Origin: Thalassia testudinum
Taxonomy: Eukaryota > Streptophyta > Magnoliopsida > Alismatales > Hydrocharitaceae
NCBI GenBank assembly: GCA_037157565.1
Contig: JAZHRO010000019.1
Location: 21,515,001 to 21,579,000, forward strand
DNA: 64,000 nt
Direction of reading: 5' to 3'
Shown: piece by piece, positions 21,905 through 32,480 of the stretch
How the letters are laid out: each line of letters opens with the position of its first letter
Position numbering within the stretch: position 1 is the stretch's first letter
The notes under the pieces: generated by a model
Seen by the model: the letters and a program-made list of their open reading frames with translations, nothing else
Database searches by the model: none
Told to the model about the DNA's origin: nothing
Translations under genes and position numbers: made by a program

Positions 21905-22920
21905 CAAGTTTTATATATTCCTACTTCCTAAGAAAGATGGGGCGAAGGCTATTGAAGAGTTCTAACCCATTGCAATATCCAATGCTATCTACCTAATTGT
22001 GGCAAAAGTTCTTACTAACAAGTTGAGGGGGGTCTTACATGGAATTGTGTTGATGGTGCAGAAGACTTTTGTCCCAGGCTGTAAGAACTTGGATGGCTTT
22101 GTTATTGCTTCAAAAATCCTAGCCTTTTGGAGGAGAGAGAAAAGAAAGGTGTTCCTTTGAAAGGTTGATTTTAAAAAACCTTGTGATTCGGTGCAATGGT
22201 TGTTTATTTGGGCTTCTTTGGTGAAGAGGAGTTTTCTTTCTCGGTGGGTGGATTGGATGAAGCGGTGTGTGATGACGTCTTTTTACATTCTTATTAATAA
22301 AAATCCGGCAGGCGGATGGATATGGCCAAGGCAAGGGGTTAGACATGGATGTCTTTGGCACCCATGCTCTTTATTCTAGCGGCAGATGCACTAGCGAGAT
22401 CCACGACTAGATAGTGCAAGAGAACTTTGCTTAAGGGTTTCTCAATGGAGGATAGAGTTCAGAAATTGGTGCTTCAGTATGCTGACAACACCATTTTCTT
22501 TGTAAAAGGATCTGAGGTTGAAGCATGAAGATGCGCATTCACCTAGTGTTGTTTGGTGAGGCTTCGGGACAACAAATTAATTTCTCCAAATCAACTTTCG
22601 TCCCTATACAAATGCCACCTGAGGAGGCTTGCAAATGTAGTGTGGCTCTGCGTACAGTGGAGGGCTCTTTGCCCATTTCTTAGCTTGGTCTTCCTTTGTT
22701 AGACAGGAGGGTCTCTATGCAGAAGTGGGTCCCTTTGATAGACAGGTTGGAGAGGAGGTTGGTAGGGTGGGCATCCAAGGTCCTATCCAGAGGTGGAAGG
22801 TTGGTGCTCCTAAAGGCGATCCTAGCCTCCATGCCATCTTACTTCACATCTGTCTTGAATCTGCCACAAAAGGTTGAGAGGAAGATCTCAAGTTTAATGA
22901 GGAATTTTTTCTAAACAAAC
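21905..22920 (+). pseudogene. LINE reverse transcriptase
   Basis: Begins at FYIFLLPKKDGAKAIEEF, then PIAISNAIYLIVAKVLTNKL, QKTFVPGCKNLDGFVIASKI, WIWPRQGVRHGCLW and the active-site block VLQYADNTIFFVKG with YADN at 22478-22489. The second Asp of the usual YADD is changed to Asn. It runs on to LERRLVGWASKVLSRGGRLV (ORF 22696-22914). Stops and frameshifts make it dead; the Asp to Asn change alone would be expected to abolish activity. Confidence 0.9.
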
Positions 22921-23574
22921 TATGAATTGACCGAAAGGAGCAAGGATGGTGGCTTGGGAGGAGGTCTGTCAGCCTGTAAGGGAAGGAGGTTTAGGATAAG
23001 GGACTTGGGGAGAATGAATGACAGTTTTCTAGCTAACTGGATTAACAAAGCTTGTCTATAGAGGGGATTTTTTGGGAAGGTTCATACAAGCTTGCTATGG
23101 AAACTCTATGAATTGGGATGTTTTGGCAACTCCTTAAAGAGATTCCTCTCATTTCTTTGAGGGGTTGTCGTTGGTGGTGCCCAACACGCAGAGCTTCTTT
23201 TCCCCATATATTGGGTCAAGTGATACCTTTCGTTTCTGGTTGGATGACTGGATGGAACAAAAAAAAGTTGAGAGATCAATTTTGAAGCCTTTTTACGATG
23301 GCTACTTGTAGGGAGGTTAAAGTGGCTAACTGTTGGGAGGGATCTTAGTATCCTTTGTGGGAAATTTATCTAACCAGAGGATTTGAGAACTCCAAATTTT
23401 ATTGCAGGAGTTGTAGGGCTTTAAGACAAAAGGTAGTAATGATGCCTTCATGTAGGAAAAAGGTTAGTTTTCTATAAGGGAGGCTTATAGAAGGTTGGAA
23501 AGTGGTGGGTCGATGACAGACGTAGATTTCATCAGGGATTGCAGATAGATTTGGTTGGCTTCTTGTCCATTGTA

Positions 23575-23760
23575 GGCCAAAATTTTTGCTTGGTTGCTTA
23601 AGAGGGATAGACTCATGACGAGTGTTTGGAGAGCTAGATGGGTGCCAGAAATAGAGAAGGATTGTTCGCTTTGTCTTGTAGTAGACAGATGTGGATCGTT
23701 TGTTTTTTGGATGCTCATTTGTTGTGCAAGTCTGGAGACACTTTCGTTTTGAGTGGTTAG
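23575..23760 (+). pseudogene. LINE zinc-binding RVT domain
   Basis: Reads AKIFAWLLKRDRLMTSVWRA then CSLCLV, the counterpart of the domain at 3-215 in the minus-strand LINE. It is interrupted shortly after. The LINE 3' region and poly(A) follow. Confidence 0.82.
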
Positions 23761-24255
23761 CTCTTATAGGTTTTGCTAATTTTTGGAGGTCCTTTAGAAG
23801 CAGGAACCAGAATGGTGGACAGAACATTTTGAGGACAAAGAAGGAGAAGGCAAAAGCATTGGCGATACTCTGGAGCATTTGGCTTGAAAGGAATGCAGGT
23901 ATTTTCAAGGGGCAACATCCTTACCTTGAAAATTTTATTGCTTGCATCTTGTCTTTGGCCAATTTCTGGACTTCTAACTTGTAATTTGGCTGTGTTTTTG
24001 GCCTTTGTTTATTATAATTATAATTCTTAAGTGGTTATCAACCGGATAATCACACTTTCTCTTTTCTAAAAAAAAAAAAAACAAGTGGTACACTCTTTAT
24101 CACGGCTATCATCTTGTAAATACATCAAAACCACATAGTTGTTCTTGGCTTGGTTCTTCATGAAGACCTAGAATCAATGAAACCAACAAAAAACAAAATC
24201 GAAGAAAAAGGCACCAACATTTATGAAATCCCAAGAACCAACTTCCTCGTGATCA

Positions 24256-24500
24256 TGTTAAAATAAATAAAATAATCAATGCAACACAAAATACCACCAC
24301 AAGAAAGCTTGGATATTCATGGAAAACCCTATCAAAAAGTAGGAAAGATTATGAACAAGAGCCTTATGAACTAGATCATCTATTATTCCTTCCTAACGAA
24401 CAAAAGGGCAAAAGAGCCTCTATATGCAAGCTACAATACATCTCTTAAACTCCCACTCATACAAGGTGGGGCTAAATCTCATATTTGGATCCAACGACCA
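24256..24500 (-). repeat. LTR, right copy of TRIM-like element
   Basis: About 245 bp, similar to 19301-19565 with several indels. A degenerate primer site lies just left of it. Confidence 0.6.
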
Positions 24501-24504
24501 ACTC

Positions 24505-25165
24505 ATCCCCCTCAACAATCATGGTGGACAATGCCTCCTCTTTCAGTGGTACCAATGGATGATCCATCAAGCATGGCTTTTTTGTATCCACTCTCATGAT
24601 TTCGATCAATCAAGTTCCTTACCTCTAAGGGGATTGAGAATATCTAGGCCCATTTTGAGCATGGTTGGGAGGCTACAACACGTAAATTGTTGGTCATGTA
24701 AAGAAATTTCCTACTTTGCAATATTTAAAACTAACAAGAATCCACTTCCATTAAGGATGAAAAGAAGCCTCCAACAAAGCCCAAGCATCAAAAGTTGGAA
24801 GCTAAACAAGAATCAAAGGATTATCTCTCGGTGAAGGTCACTAAGGCTTTCTACGAGAACAAAATAAGCTAGTCTAGCCAAACAAAGGCTTAACAAGTGA
24901 AGAAGATAGTTGAGCTATTTTGTCTGCTTTGTTGAGATGTGGATATTGGCTTTTCCACCACTGTTTTTGTAATCCTAGTTGATCCCCCGACCAACCCGAG
25001 TACCCATACTCAGGCTGATAGTCAGCCAACTATAAGGCCAAAGGGAAGCTTTCCGAGGATCGATTCCCCTTTAGCAGACTTTGCTGCGAGGGGGTCACAT
25101 TGCAAGATGATAATGAAAGCATGTGGATTCATGCTTAGCATGATCTTCCTTTCGAAGTGAAGGAA
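24505..25165. other. Unassigned sequence before gypsy element
   Basis: Two short open stretches (24424-24834 partly inside the TRIM repeat, and 24939-25160) have no motif I recognise. It may be more decayed repeat. Confidence 0.4.
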
Positions 25166-25170
25166 GCAAC

Positions 25171-25619
25171 TAATGCGTGCATCAGCATCTGCTGGGGCTG
25201 CTACAGTGGATCCGCCACCTCAAGCCTGCAGCAGGTTCCCACCAATTCCATTTTGAAGTCCCCATTGACCCAGCATTTTGGGAGGTGCTGCACGCATGCC
25301 CTCTTTGATGGAAATGGCAATGTTACTGTGTCTCTTTCGTTCTATTGCTTCCAAGGATCAGTTTACCATGTAAGGGGTAGATTCGGGGTCTGTACCAATC
25401 CACACCATGGAATGTGTCGCGTGTCTTCTACTGAAGGAAGACCTCTATATGTAGCCTGGAGAAGGATGAATGAAGGTAAGCAATTATCCAATCAAACTTC
25501 CCTTCTTAGATCCGTGGTTGCTGGTCCACCACCCACGACGGCCACTCGCAAGACCACATGACCACCTCCTGGTGTACGAAGGTCCCAGCGCCTTTGTAAC
25601 TTGTCGGGGGCGTCTAACA
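25171..25619 (+). repeat. 5' LTR of gypsy element
   Basis: About 449 bp ending GGGGGCGTCTAACA, very similar to the 3' LTR over its whole length. Substitutions are scattered, for example AGCGCCTTTGTAAC against AGCACCTTCGTAAC. Confidence 0.94.
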
Positions 25620-25622
25620 ACT

Positions 25623-25634
25623 TGGTATCAGAGC
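25623..25634 (+). promoter_or_regulatory. Primer-binding site, initiator tRNA-Met
   Basis: TGGTATCAGAGC, the complement of the 3' end of plant initiator tRNA-Met, three bases after the LTR. It primes minus-strand DNA synthesis. Confidence 0.93.
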
Positions 25635-25651
25635 CCAGCCATCACCGGGTC

Positions 25652-26490
25652 ATGGAGGAAGGAGCTACCGCCTCGAACTCGCGGATGGAAGCCTTAGTGC
25701 AGTCCCAACAGGAGATAGTGGGACTCTTGCAACAGCAATCGAAAGTTCTCAATGAGCTCATCCACCTTCTGAAGGACGCTAAGGTGGGCGACAGAGCGTT
25801 GTCCAGTCATCAAGAGGGCCGCTTACCGCCACGGCGTCGGGGAGAGGAGGACTGCGAGGGAACATCTAGTGGGGCAACAGCCCTTGCTAAGTCTGTCAAG
25901 CTTGTCTTCCCTCAATACTCAGGGAAGGAGGACCCCCTTGGCTAGCTTCGGCACGTCGAGAGGTACCTCGCCTTCCATCACGTACCAGAGGAAGATCAGG
26001 TGGCGCTGGCTGCACTGCATCTCGAAGGTGAGGGCAACCAGTGGCTTCACTGGAGTGAACAATCGGGTCGTATCCACCCATGGCGTGACTTCAAGGATGA
26101 GCTACTTGCCCGGTTCACCCACAATGCCTTCGACTAGCCCTTAGGGGAACTATGCCACCTCCGCTAAGTCACCACCGTTCTTGATTATTATGCTAAGTTT
26201 GAGGCGCTGCAAGACCAGGTTCCTTCCATGAAGGAAGAGAATTTTGTCGAAATTTTGTTTCAGGTCTGAAGGAGGTGATCCTGATGAAGGTCCTCATCCT
26301 CGAACCTCAGACGATGGCACAAGCCTTCCGTTATGGGAGGGTCTTCGAGGAGCGGAATGCACCAAGGACGAGCCAACCATGCGGGGGGCAGTCTAACCGC
26401 GGCAAGTACTGGCAACTAATCCACAGGTGCGGCAAGGACAACTACTGTAGGGAAAGGAGGAACCACACCGGCCCCCATCCTTAAAAGGCT
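25652..26490 (+). pseudogene. Gypsy gag
   Basis: The likely start is ATG 25652 (MEEGATASNSRMEALVQSQQ), followed by a predicted coiled coil with LLQQQSKVLNELIHLL. The gag core follows: VKLVFPQYSGKEDPLG, a stop at 25943-25945 where Trp is expected, LRHVERYLAFHHV, ALHLEGEGNQWLHW and RFTHNAFD. Another stop is at about 26136 and a frameshift at about 26260, after which LKEVILMKVLILEPQTMAQA continues. Gag builds the virus-like particle. The stops make this copy inactive. Confidence 0.88.
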
Positions 26491-26503
26491 TACCCTAGTG
26501 GAG

Positions 26504-26616
26504 ATGGCGGAGCGACGTCGACTGCAACTCTGCTACAACTGCGACGAGAAATACACCTCGGGACACCGGTGCAAGGCCAAGGTCTTTTACATGGTGGACT
26601 ACGGTGAGGAGAAGTA
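26504..26616 (+). pseudogene. Gag zinc knuckle
   Basis: Reads MAERRRLQLCYNCDEKYTSG then HRCKAKVFYMVDYGEEK, stop. The CYNCDEKY...GHRC block is the nucleic-acid-binding knuckle common in plant chromovirus gag proteins. It is in another frame than the protease, which starts about 100 bases on. Confidence 0.88.
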
Positions 26617-27377
26617 GAAGCCCAGGCGGAAGGGATGGACACCGACAAGCACTTGTCATCACACGCCCTCTCGAGGGTAACCATGCCGGACTGATCCGGC
26701 TAGAACTCATCACAAGTGCGGGCAACAGAGTGGCCCTGGTCGACTCGGGGAGTTCTAGCAACTTTATAGACCCTCGGTTGATTCCCAGTGGCCAGCCGAG
26801 GCAGCGGTTGGAAAAAGGGGTACGGGTGGTGGTAGCAGGAGGCACCCACCTGGGTACTTCTGAGTGGGTCGAAGGGTTGTGCATCCAGCTACAAGGGCAC
26901 TCTTATACCCTTAGCGCATACGTCCTTCACCTAGGCATGTTCGACGCCATCCTTGGGGTACCCTGGATACGTGCATTGGGGGAAACTTCGTGGGACTTCG
27001 ACTCTCTGACGCTGACCTATCAGGGGGACAAAGGACCGGTAGTCCTCCAGGGGCTACTACCGGGGGGTGGAGCGCTTCTCCCCGAGGAACTCCGCCAAGC
27101 TATCGCAGAGCCGACCCACCTCTACCTTTTGCGGGTAATGCCACAACCGCACTTGTCGGAGGTACATAGGCCCTCCACTCTTGAGCCGGCGATGGAAGCC
27201 CTCCTCTCGGAATTCCCTGATGTCATCTACGAGCCGAGTAGCCTGCCGCCACGTAGAAAAGAAGCCCACGCCATCACTCTTAAGGAGGGTGCGCAACCGG
27301 TTCCAACGCGCCTTACCGCCACGGATGGGCTCAAAAGAATGAGATTGAGCGTCAGATTAAGCTCCATGAAGGGCTGA
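26604..27377 (+). pseudogene. Gypsy protease and start of RT
   Basis: 257-codon open stretch. Residues 45-56 read LVDSGSSSNFID, the aspartic protease active site (D-S-G) that cuts the polyprotein. VLHLGMFDAILGVPWIR (about residues 112-128) is the typical second protease block. After about residue 180 it enters the RT lead-in (FPDVIYEPSSLPPRR). A one-base deletion near 27310 throws the frame off where the plus-one frame resumes PYR and QKNEIERQI. Confidence 0.92.
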
Positions 27378-28650
27378 TTCGGTCGAGCACTAGCTACTTC
27401 GCGTCGCCAGTACTGCTAGTGTGCAAGAAGGACGACTCATGGAGATTCTATATGGACTATCATGCCCTTAACGAGCACACCGTTAAGGACCGATACCCCA
27501 TCCCAATCGTCGACGACCTCATCGATGACCTGCACGGCACCGCCTACTTCACCAAGCTGGACCTTCGGTCAGGCTACCATCAGATCCGCATGTGAGAAGA
27601 CAACGTTTACAAAACAGCATTCCACACGCATGACGATCATTACAAATTCCTCGTAATGTCATTTGGGTTATGCAATGCACTATCCACCTTCCAGAGGATG
27701 ATGAACAACCTTTTTCGCTTGCACCTCTGCAATTCGGTCTTGGTCTTCTTCGACGATATCATCATTTACAGTCGAACGTGGGAGAATCACCTTCGTGACG
27801 TGTGCATGGTATTTGAGTTCCTCCGCCTACAGAAGTTTTACGACAAACATTCCAAATGCTCCTTTGGCGTGCAGTCGATGGAATACCTGGGGAACATTGT
27901 CTCGGCTCAAGGTATGGCTGTCGACCCAAAAAAAATCAAGGCCGTGCTTTCTTGGCCCCGACCGACGACACCGTGCGGTCTCCGAGGATTCTTGGGGTTG
28001 GCAGGCTATTATCACCGATTCGTGCGCAACTTCGGCTTGCTGGCGGCCCCCCTTCATCAGCTTCTTAAGCAAGGGGCCTTTGGCTGGACAGAAGAGGCAG
28101 GGCAGGCCTTCACTGACCTCAAGAAGGCACTCACCGCTATGCCGATCTCTGTGCTACCTAACTTCTCCGTCCCCTTCGTCGTCGAACGTGATGCCTCAGA
28201 TCGAGGTATCGAAGCCGTCTTAATGCAAAATGGCCATCCCCTTGCCTACCTCAGCCAGGCCCTCACTCCACACCAGCTCACCTTCTCTACGTACGAGTTA
28301 TATGCTTGGTGGTGGCCGTCTCAAAATGGGATCGGTATCTCATGATCGGATGCTTCGTGGTGCGTACCAACCACCGGACGCTGAAGTTCCTCCTACGCCA
28401 ACGGCTGACGTCAATAAGACAGCAACGATGGGTCGCCAAATTGGCCCCTTATGACTTTGAGATCGTTTATCATCGCGGAGCCCACAACCGTGCTGCTAAC
28501 GCACTCTCGCACAAGGAGGAATTGCTCTATGCCATCTCCAGGGTTCACACACCATGGATAGACCGACTCCGGAAGGAATACTCCACTGACCCCGACTACC
28601 AGCAAGCTTTAGAGCTTGCAGAGGACAGCCACCCGAACTTCCGGCACTAG
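27317..28650 (+). pseudogene. Gypsy reverse transcriptase and RNase H
   Basis: RT blocks in order: SSTSYFASPVLLVCKKDD, then YPIPIVDDLIDDLHGTAYF and KLDLRSGYHQIRM; a stop at about 27594; then MSFGLCNALSTFQRMMNNLF and the active site FFDDIIIYS (residues 31-39 of the stretch 27656-28345). The connection and RNase H follow with GFLGLAGYYHRFV, DASDRGIEAVLMQNGHPLAY and STYELYA. A one-base deletion at about 28304 shifts to the stretch ending at 28650, which has FVVRTNHRTLKFLL and RGAHNRAANALSHKEE. The catalytic aspartates are kept, but the frame is broken three times. Confidence 0.95.
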
Positions 28651-28659
28651 GCAAGCAAG

Positions 28660-29979
28660 GAGGGGTTAATCACCTATCGGGGCTGCCTCTTTGTGGCACC
28701 AACCTCGCCCCTGATTCCAGAGCTACTGCTGAAGTACCATGCAACCCCCACGGCAGGGCACGCAGGCTATGAGCGCACCATGCAAAGGCTTAAACACGAT
28801 TTCTTTTGGCATAATATGCGCACATCGGTGCGGCGATGGGTTCACCAGTGTGAGACCTGCCAGCTCCACAAGGTCACCTCCCAGTCACCAGCGGGGCTAC
28901 TTCAGCCACTGCCCATACCCAATCTCATTTAGGAAGAACTCTCCATGGATTTTGTTGAAGCCCTGCCACCAGATCACGGTTTCACGGTCATCCTTGTAGT
29001 GGTCGACCGTCTCTCCAAGTACATACACCTCACGCCCATGAACCATCCTTATACCACCGCAGAAGTAGCGCGAGTATTCGCTAACACAGTGGTTAAGCTC
29101 CATGGTATTCCCCGTGCCATAGTCAGCGATAGGGACGCCATCTTCACAAGTGCCTTCTGGAAGGAACTCTTCGTGCTGCAGGGTACCAAGCTGCAGTACT
29201 CCTCGGCCTATCACCCGCAAACGAACGGCCAGACCGAGGTGGTCAACCACAGCCTTAAATCCTACCTCCGCTGCTTTTGCAGTGACCATCCTCATTCATG
29301 GTGTCAATGGCTTCCCTGGGCGAAGTACTCTTTCAACACCTGCTGGCACTCTGGCACAGGCATGACGCCCTTTGAAGCGGTGTATGGGCAGCCACCTCCC
29401 ACCATTCGCAACTATGTTCGAGGAGAAGCCCACTCGCAGGTGGTGGCACAAAACCTCATGGCCCGCGATGCCATCCTCTAGGAGCTTCGCGAGCGCCTGC
29501 ACTAGGCGCAGGATCGTATGCGGAACACTGCTAACCGTCATCGACGAGATGTCGTGTACGAAGTAGGGGAGCTGGTCTACCTTCGCCTCTCCCTGTTTCG
29601 CACGACCATGCTCCTTAAGCGACCACATAACAAGTTATCCCCAAGGTATTACGGGCCCTTCCCCATTTCTCGTCGGATTGTAGAGGTTGCGTACGAACTC
29701 CGGCTACCTGAAGACTGTCGCATACACCCAGTGTTCCATGTTTCACATTTAAAGCGACACCATGGGAAGGCTACCCCATCGCCCTCAGTCTGGCCCCCTC
29801 ATGACTCTCAAGGACGTTATCCAGAACGACTCCTTGCCCAGCGATTAGTCAAGCGCGACAAAGTTCCGGCCACCGAGGTCCTTGTCCTCTGGGCCGGCGG
29901 CAATGCCACCAGCACCACCTGGGAGGATTACCAGACTCTGCATCAGCAATACCCGTCTTGGGTGCTCGAGGACGACGCC
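28660..29979 (+). pseudogene. Gypsy integrase with chromodomain
   Basis: The His-His-Cys-Cys zinc domain is seen as KYHATPTAGHAGYERT and later HQCETCQLHK. The catalytic core has the first Asp in MDFVEALPP, the second in VSDRDAIF, and the Glu in NGQTEVVNHSLKSY. The C-terminal part (29518-29979) has GELVYLRLS and YYGPFPISRRIVEVAYELRL. It ends with PERLLAQRLVKRDKVPATEV, LVLWAGG and TTWEDYQTLHQQYPSW, a chromodomain-like tail that in chromoviruses guides insertion to heterochromatin. Stops at 28650, 28930, 29479 and 29503 break the chain. Confidence 0.94.
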
Positions 29980-29997
29980 TGATTTCGGGATGGGAGC

Positions 29998-30450
29998 TGT
30001 TGATGCGTGCATCAGCATCTGCTAGGTCTGCTACAGTGGATCCGCCACCTCAGGCCTACAGTAAGGTTCCCGCCAATTCCATTTTGAAGTCCCCATTGAC
30101 CGGGCATTTTGGGAGGTGCTGCATGCATGCCCTCTTTGATGGAAATGGCAATGTTACTGTGTCTCTTTCGTTTTATTGCTTCCAAGCATCAGTTTATCAT
30201 GTAAGGGGTAGATTCGGGGTTTGTACCAATCCACACCGTGGAATGTGTCGTGTGTCTTCTACTGAAGGAAGACCTCTATATGTAGCTTGGAGAAGGATGA
30301 ATGAAGGTAAGCAATTATCCAATCAAACTTCCCTTCTTAGATCTGTGGTTGCTGGTCCACCACCCACGACGGCTGCTCGCAAGGCCACACGACCACCTCC
30401 TGGTGTACGAAGGTCCCAGCACCTTCGTAACTTGTCGGGGGCGTCTAACA
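29998..30450 (+). repeat. 3' LTR of gypsy element
   Basis: 453 bp, TGTTGATGCGTGCATC to GTCTAACA, preceded by a purine-rich strip (GGGATGGGAGC) that serves as polypurine tract. Confidence 0.95.
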
Positions 30451-30455
30451 GCAAC

Positions 30456-31260
30456 CGAGAGCATGTGATCGGCACAAACAAGGGAAGAGTCGTCTTTAAA
30501 GCCATAACCTGTCGGAATCCAAAACCCTAGTCTAATTTTTTCGGTACAACCAACCAGAGTGTTTGAGACCTGTCGGTGTCCCTCGTACCCAGAAAATTAA
30601 ATAAATGCTTAAGCTCAAGTGGAGATGCGACAGACTGTTCAAGATCAGGGAGCAAACATTGCAGAAATTTTGTAGACAACCTTAATTAATTAATTTACCT
30701 AAGATGGCGCTTTGGGATCGCGGGGGTTGAGACTCCTGAGGGGAGGCGATGATGAGGGGCGAAGGAGGAGGAGGAGGAGGAGGAGATCCACTCCTCCTTC
30801 TGGTAGTCCACGCGTCTCTCAGATCCGAAGGGATTCCCATTTGCCCCGAGATTTTCTTGGTTTTGTTGTGTTTTCTTTTCTTTTTTTCCTTTCCCGGGGG
30901 AGTCGGAGGAGTCGGTAACCTCGAGCGAGCTCAACAGGAAATAGATAGATGTATATTTTCCGAAGAAGCGATGCGGCAGGCGTGGGGTGGCGGAGACTCA
31001 GACAGCTGCTGTTTGCGGTCCGCTCTTCTATCCGCCAAAAATGTTGGGAAGAAGAGGTTTCTCTATCATCGCCGTGGCTTACCTCAATTCGTCCCGTTGC
31101 GTTGGGCGGGGCACATGGTTTTGCAGCCGTGTAACATGCAGGTCGTGAACAGCGAAGTCATCCTCAACAATGTGCGTCGTTTTTACTTTTTCTTCCTATG
31201 CGTAGGTAAAGTTATTTCCCAGCAAGAGTGGTGTTTAGTTGCCGGGTCATGACACTTAAT
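30456..31260 (+). other. Possible host exon or 5' gene fragment
   Basis: Unlike its surroundings this stretch is GC-rich. A 167-codon open frame runs from 30749 to 31252, and other frames are also open. It starts with a (GAG)n run encoding poly-Gly, then a hydrophobic stretch, then ERAQQEIDRCIFSEEAMRQA and a basic region. GTAGGTAAAG at about 31203 could be a splice donor. On the minus strand 30695-30934 is open too. I recognise no domain. It could be the first exon of a broken gene, or GC-rich repeat. Confidence 0.25.
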
Positions 31261-32475
31261 CCGATAACTAATGTCAATAATTTAGTTGTCACAAGTATGT
31301 TGTTGATATAATTTATTTTTAAAATATGTATCATTGATATATTGATATGTTATGTCAATATCGGTATCGATAACTAATGCTACTTTTATTGCTCTTGCAA
31401 CTGTTGTTTCTATTACTCATGTAGGTTGCAACTGCTATTTGCTGCTCGGTGGTGGTGTGATACAGCAATGCCACAATAGTCTTGACTCTTGAGTCTCAGT
31501 GGTGGTGTAGCAATGGTACTATAACTCATGAGTCATAATCAGAGAGGAGAGAAGTGGTGGATTCGTTGATCACCTCACATATACACAAAGGAGAAGGGAG
31601 AAGGTGAGGTCTATTGGTGGGAAAAAGATGAAGAGATGAGATAAGAAAGAGGAGATGGTGAAGAGATGATGTGTGATTTACGTACGGATTCAAGACTTGT
31701 ATTTTCATATGTATGGCCTTCTTACATAGTTTATAGTTAGTAATTTGTGATTTACTTACAATTTTAATCATTTTAAGTAAATTTAGTCGGCTTTTATAGA
31801 TATGTGTCGATACGCCGTCGGCGTGCCCTCAATATGAATAATTTTAGGCTATTGATAACCTCGATAACCTGATGTCGATAAACGGGCATTTTCATGGCAT
31901 GCCCATAATACGTGCACTTGGAAATTCATTGGCACGACATCGATATCGGCATTTCAAACCTTGACTAACACAAGTTAACCCACTTGGAGTCACTCCAACT
32001 AAAGGGGAGTTGAGCTAGCGCAAGATGTGTTCTATGGAGGCTGTAGATCAATAAGACTTAACCTATCTACTTACTCTGCTTGCGAAGAACTTAACCTAAT
32101 GCCCTTCTATCAACCACGTCTATCCAGACAGCCTCCTCATCGTAGATAATGGCTACACCCTAGAGCACCATGTTGAACCTCTCAAACCAGATATGTTGAT
32201 TGTGGAAACATGTGGCAATGGTGAAGGAGTCTGTTGTTGTCATCGATGTCATTGTTATTTTTAAGATATGTGTCATTTTTCACATTTCTTAGTTAGGGTT
32301 TTGCACAAATATTCGATCGCGGTTTAATATTGTTATGTGATTTCTACATCGATGTTTGTGATTCGGCAATTAAGGTTTACGTGGCCCTCTTTTCTAGGGT
32401 TTGCTTGAAGTTGGTGTTCATCATTGGAGAAGGTGGTTGGGTTTGTGAGGGCAAGTTTGCATTTTGTTTGTCGAT
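31261..32475. other. AT-rich sequence with dispersed repeat
   Basis: No gene recognised. 31300-31380 and 31790-31963 are rich in TCGATAT words; the latter is an inverted copy of the CAAGGTT-end repeat. Confidence 0.45.
31790..31963 (-). repeat. CAAGGTT-end dispersed repeat, inverted copy
   Basis: On the minus strand it begins CAAGGTTTGAAATGCCGATA and is similar to 14826-15000, including the block TTGAGGGCAC. The other end of the element could not be set. Confidence 0.55.
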
Positions 32476-32480
32476 GAGGG

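Larger units (their letters stand above)
19578..24082 (+). mobile_element. L1-type LINE with target duplication
   Basis: 4.5-kb LINE on the plus strand. The 12-bp word AAGTGGTACACT lies at 19566-19577 and again at 24083-24094, directly after a poly(A) tract (24068-24081). This is the signature of target-primed reverse transcription and fixes both ends. Domain order is ORF1 zinc knuckles, endonuclease, reverse transcriptase, zf-RVT, then 3' tail. About 1 kb between the endonuclease centre and the RT start is missing compared with the LINE at 1-2913, and a poly(G) run marks that point. All frames are broken. Confidence 0.94.
19301..24500 (-). mobile_element. TRIM-like LTR element split by a LINE
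   Basis: Direct repeats at 19301-19565 and 24256-24500 share TGTTAAAATAAATA, CACCACAAGA(G/A)AGCTTG, TCTCTTAAACTCCC-like and GGGCTAAATCTCATA. Next to the right repeat, CTCGTGATCATGTTAAA resembles the usual CTCTGATACCATG primer-site junction, which gives a minus orientation. With the LINE (19578-24082) removed the internal part is under 200 bp, so this is a miniature LTR element. The repeats are quite diverged and I found no clear 5-bp duplication outside them. Confidence 0.6.
25171..30450 (+). mobile_element. Ty3/gypsy chromovirus-type element
   Basis: The most complete element in the window, about 5.28 kb. LTRs at 25171-25619 and 29998-30450, primer site at 25623-25634, and a perfect 5-bp target duplication GCAAC (25166-25170 and 30451-30455). 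The left LTR has lost about three bases of its TGTTGATG start. The internal order is gag with zinc knuckle, aspartic protease, reverse transcriptase, RNase H, integrase and a chromodomain-like C-terminus. That is the plant chromovirus plan; the small size and short LTRs fit the Reina clade best, which is my inference. Several stops and one-base deletions break pol. Confidence 0.96.

Noticed and set aside
19296..24505. A 5-bp duplication for the TRIM-like element
   Set aside because: The flanks TTTGT and ACTCA do not match, so either the ends are off or the duplication has decayed; no claim is made.
25623..25634. tRNA gene at TGGTATCAGAGC
   Set aside because: Only the primer-binding complement of initiator tRNA-Met is present, with no cloverleaf around it.
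30695..30934. Minus-strand ORF with poly-Ser as a gene
   Set aside because: The poly-Ser comes from the same GAG/CTC microsatellite, and there is no domain or clear promoter. It is kept only as part of the uncertain region.
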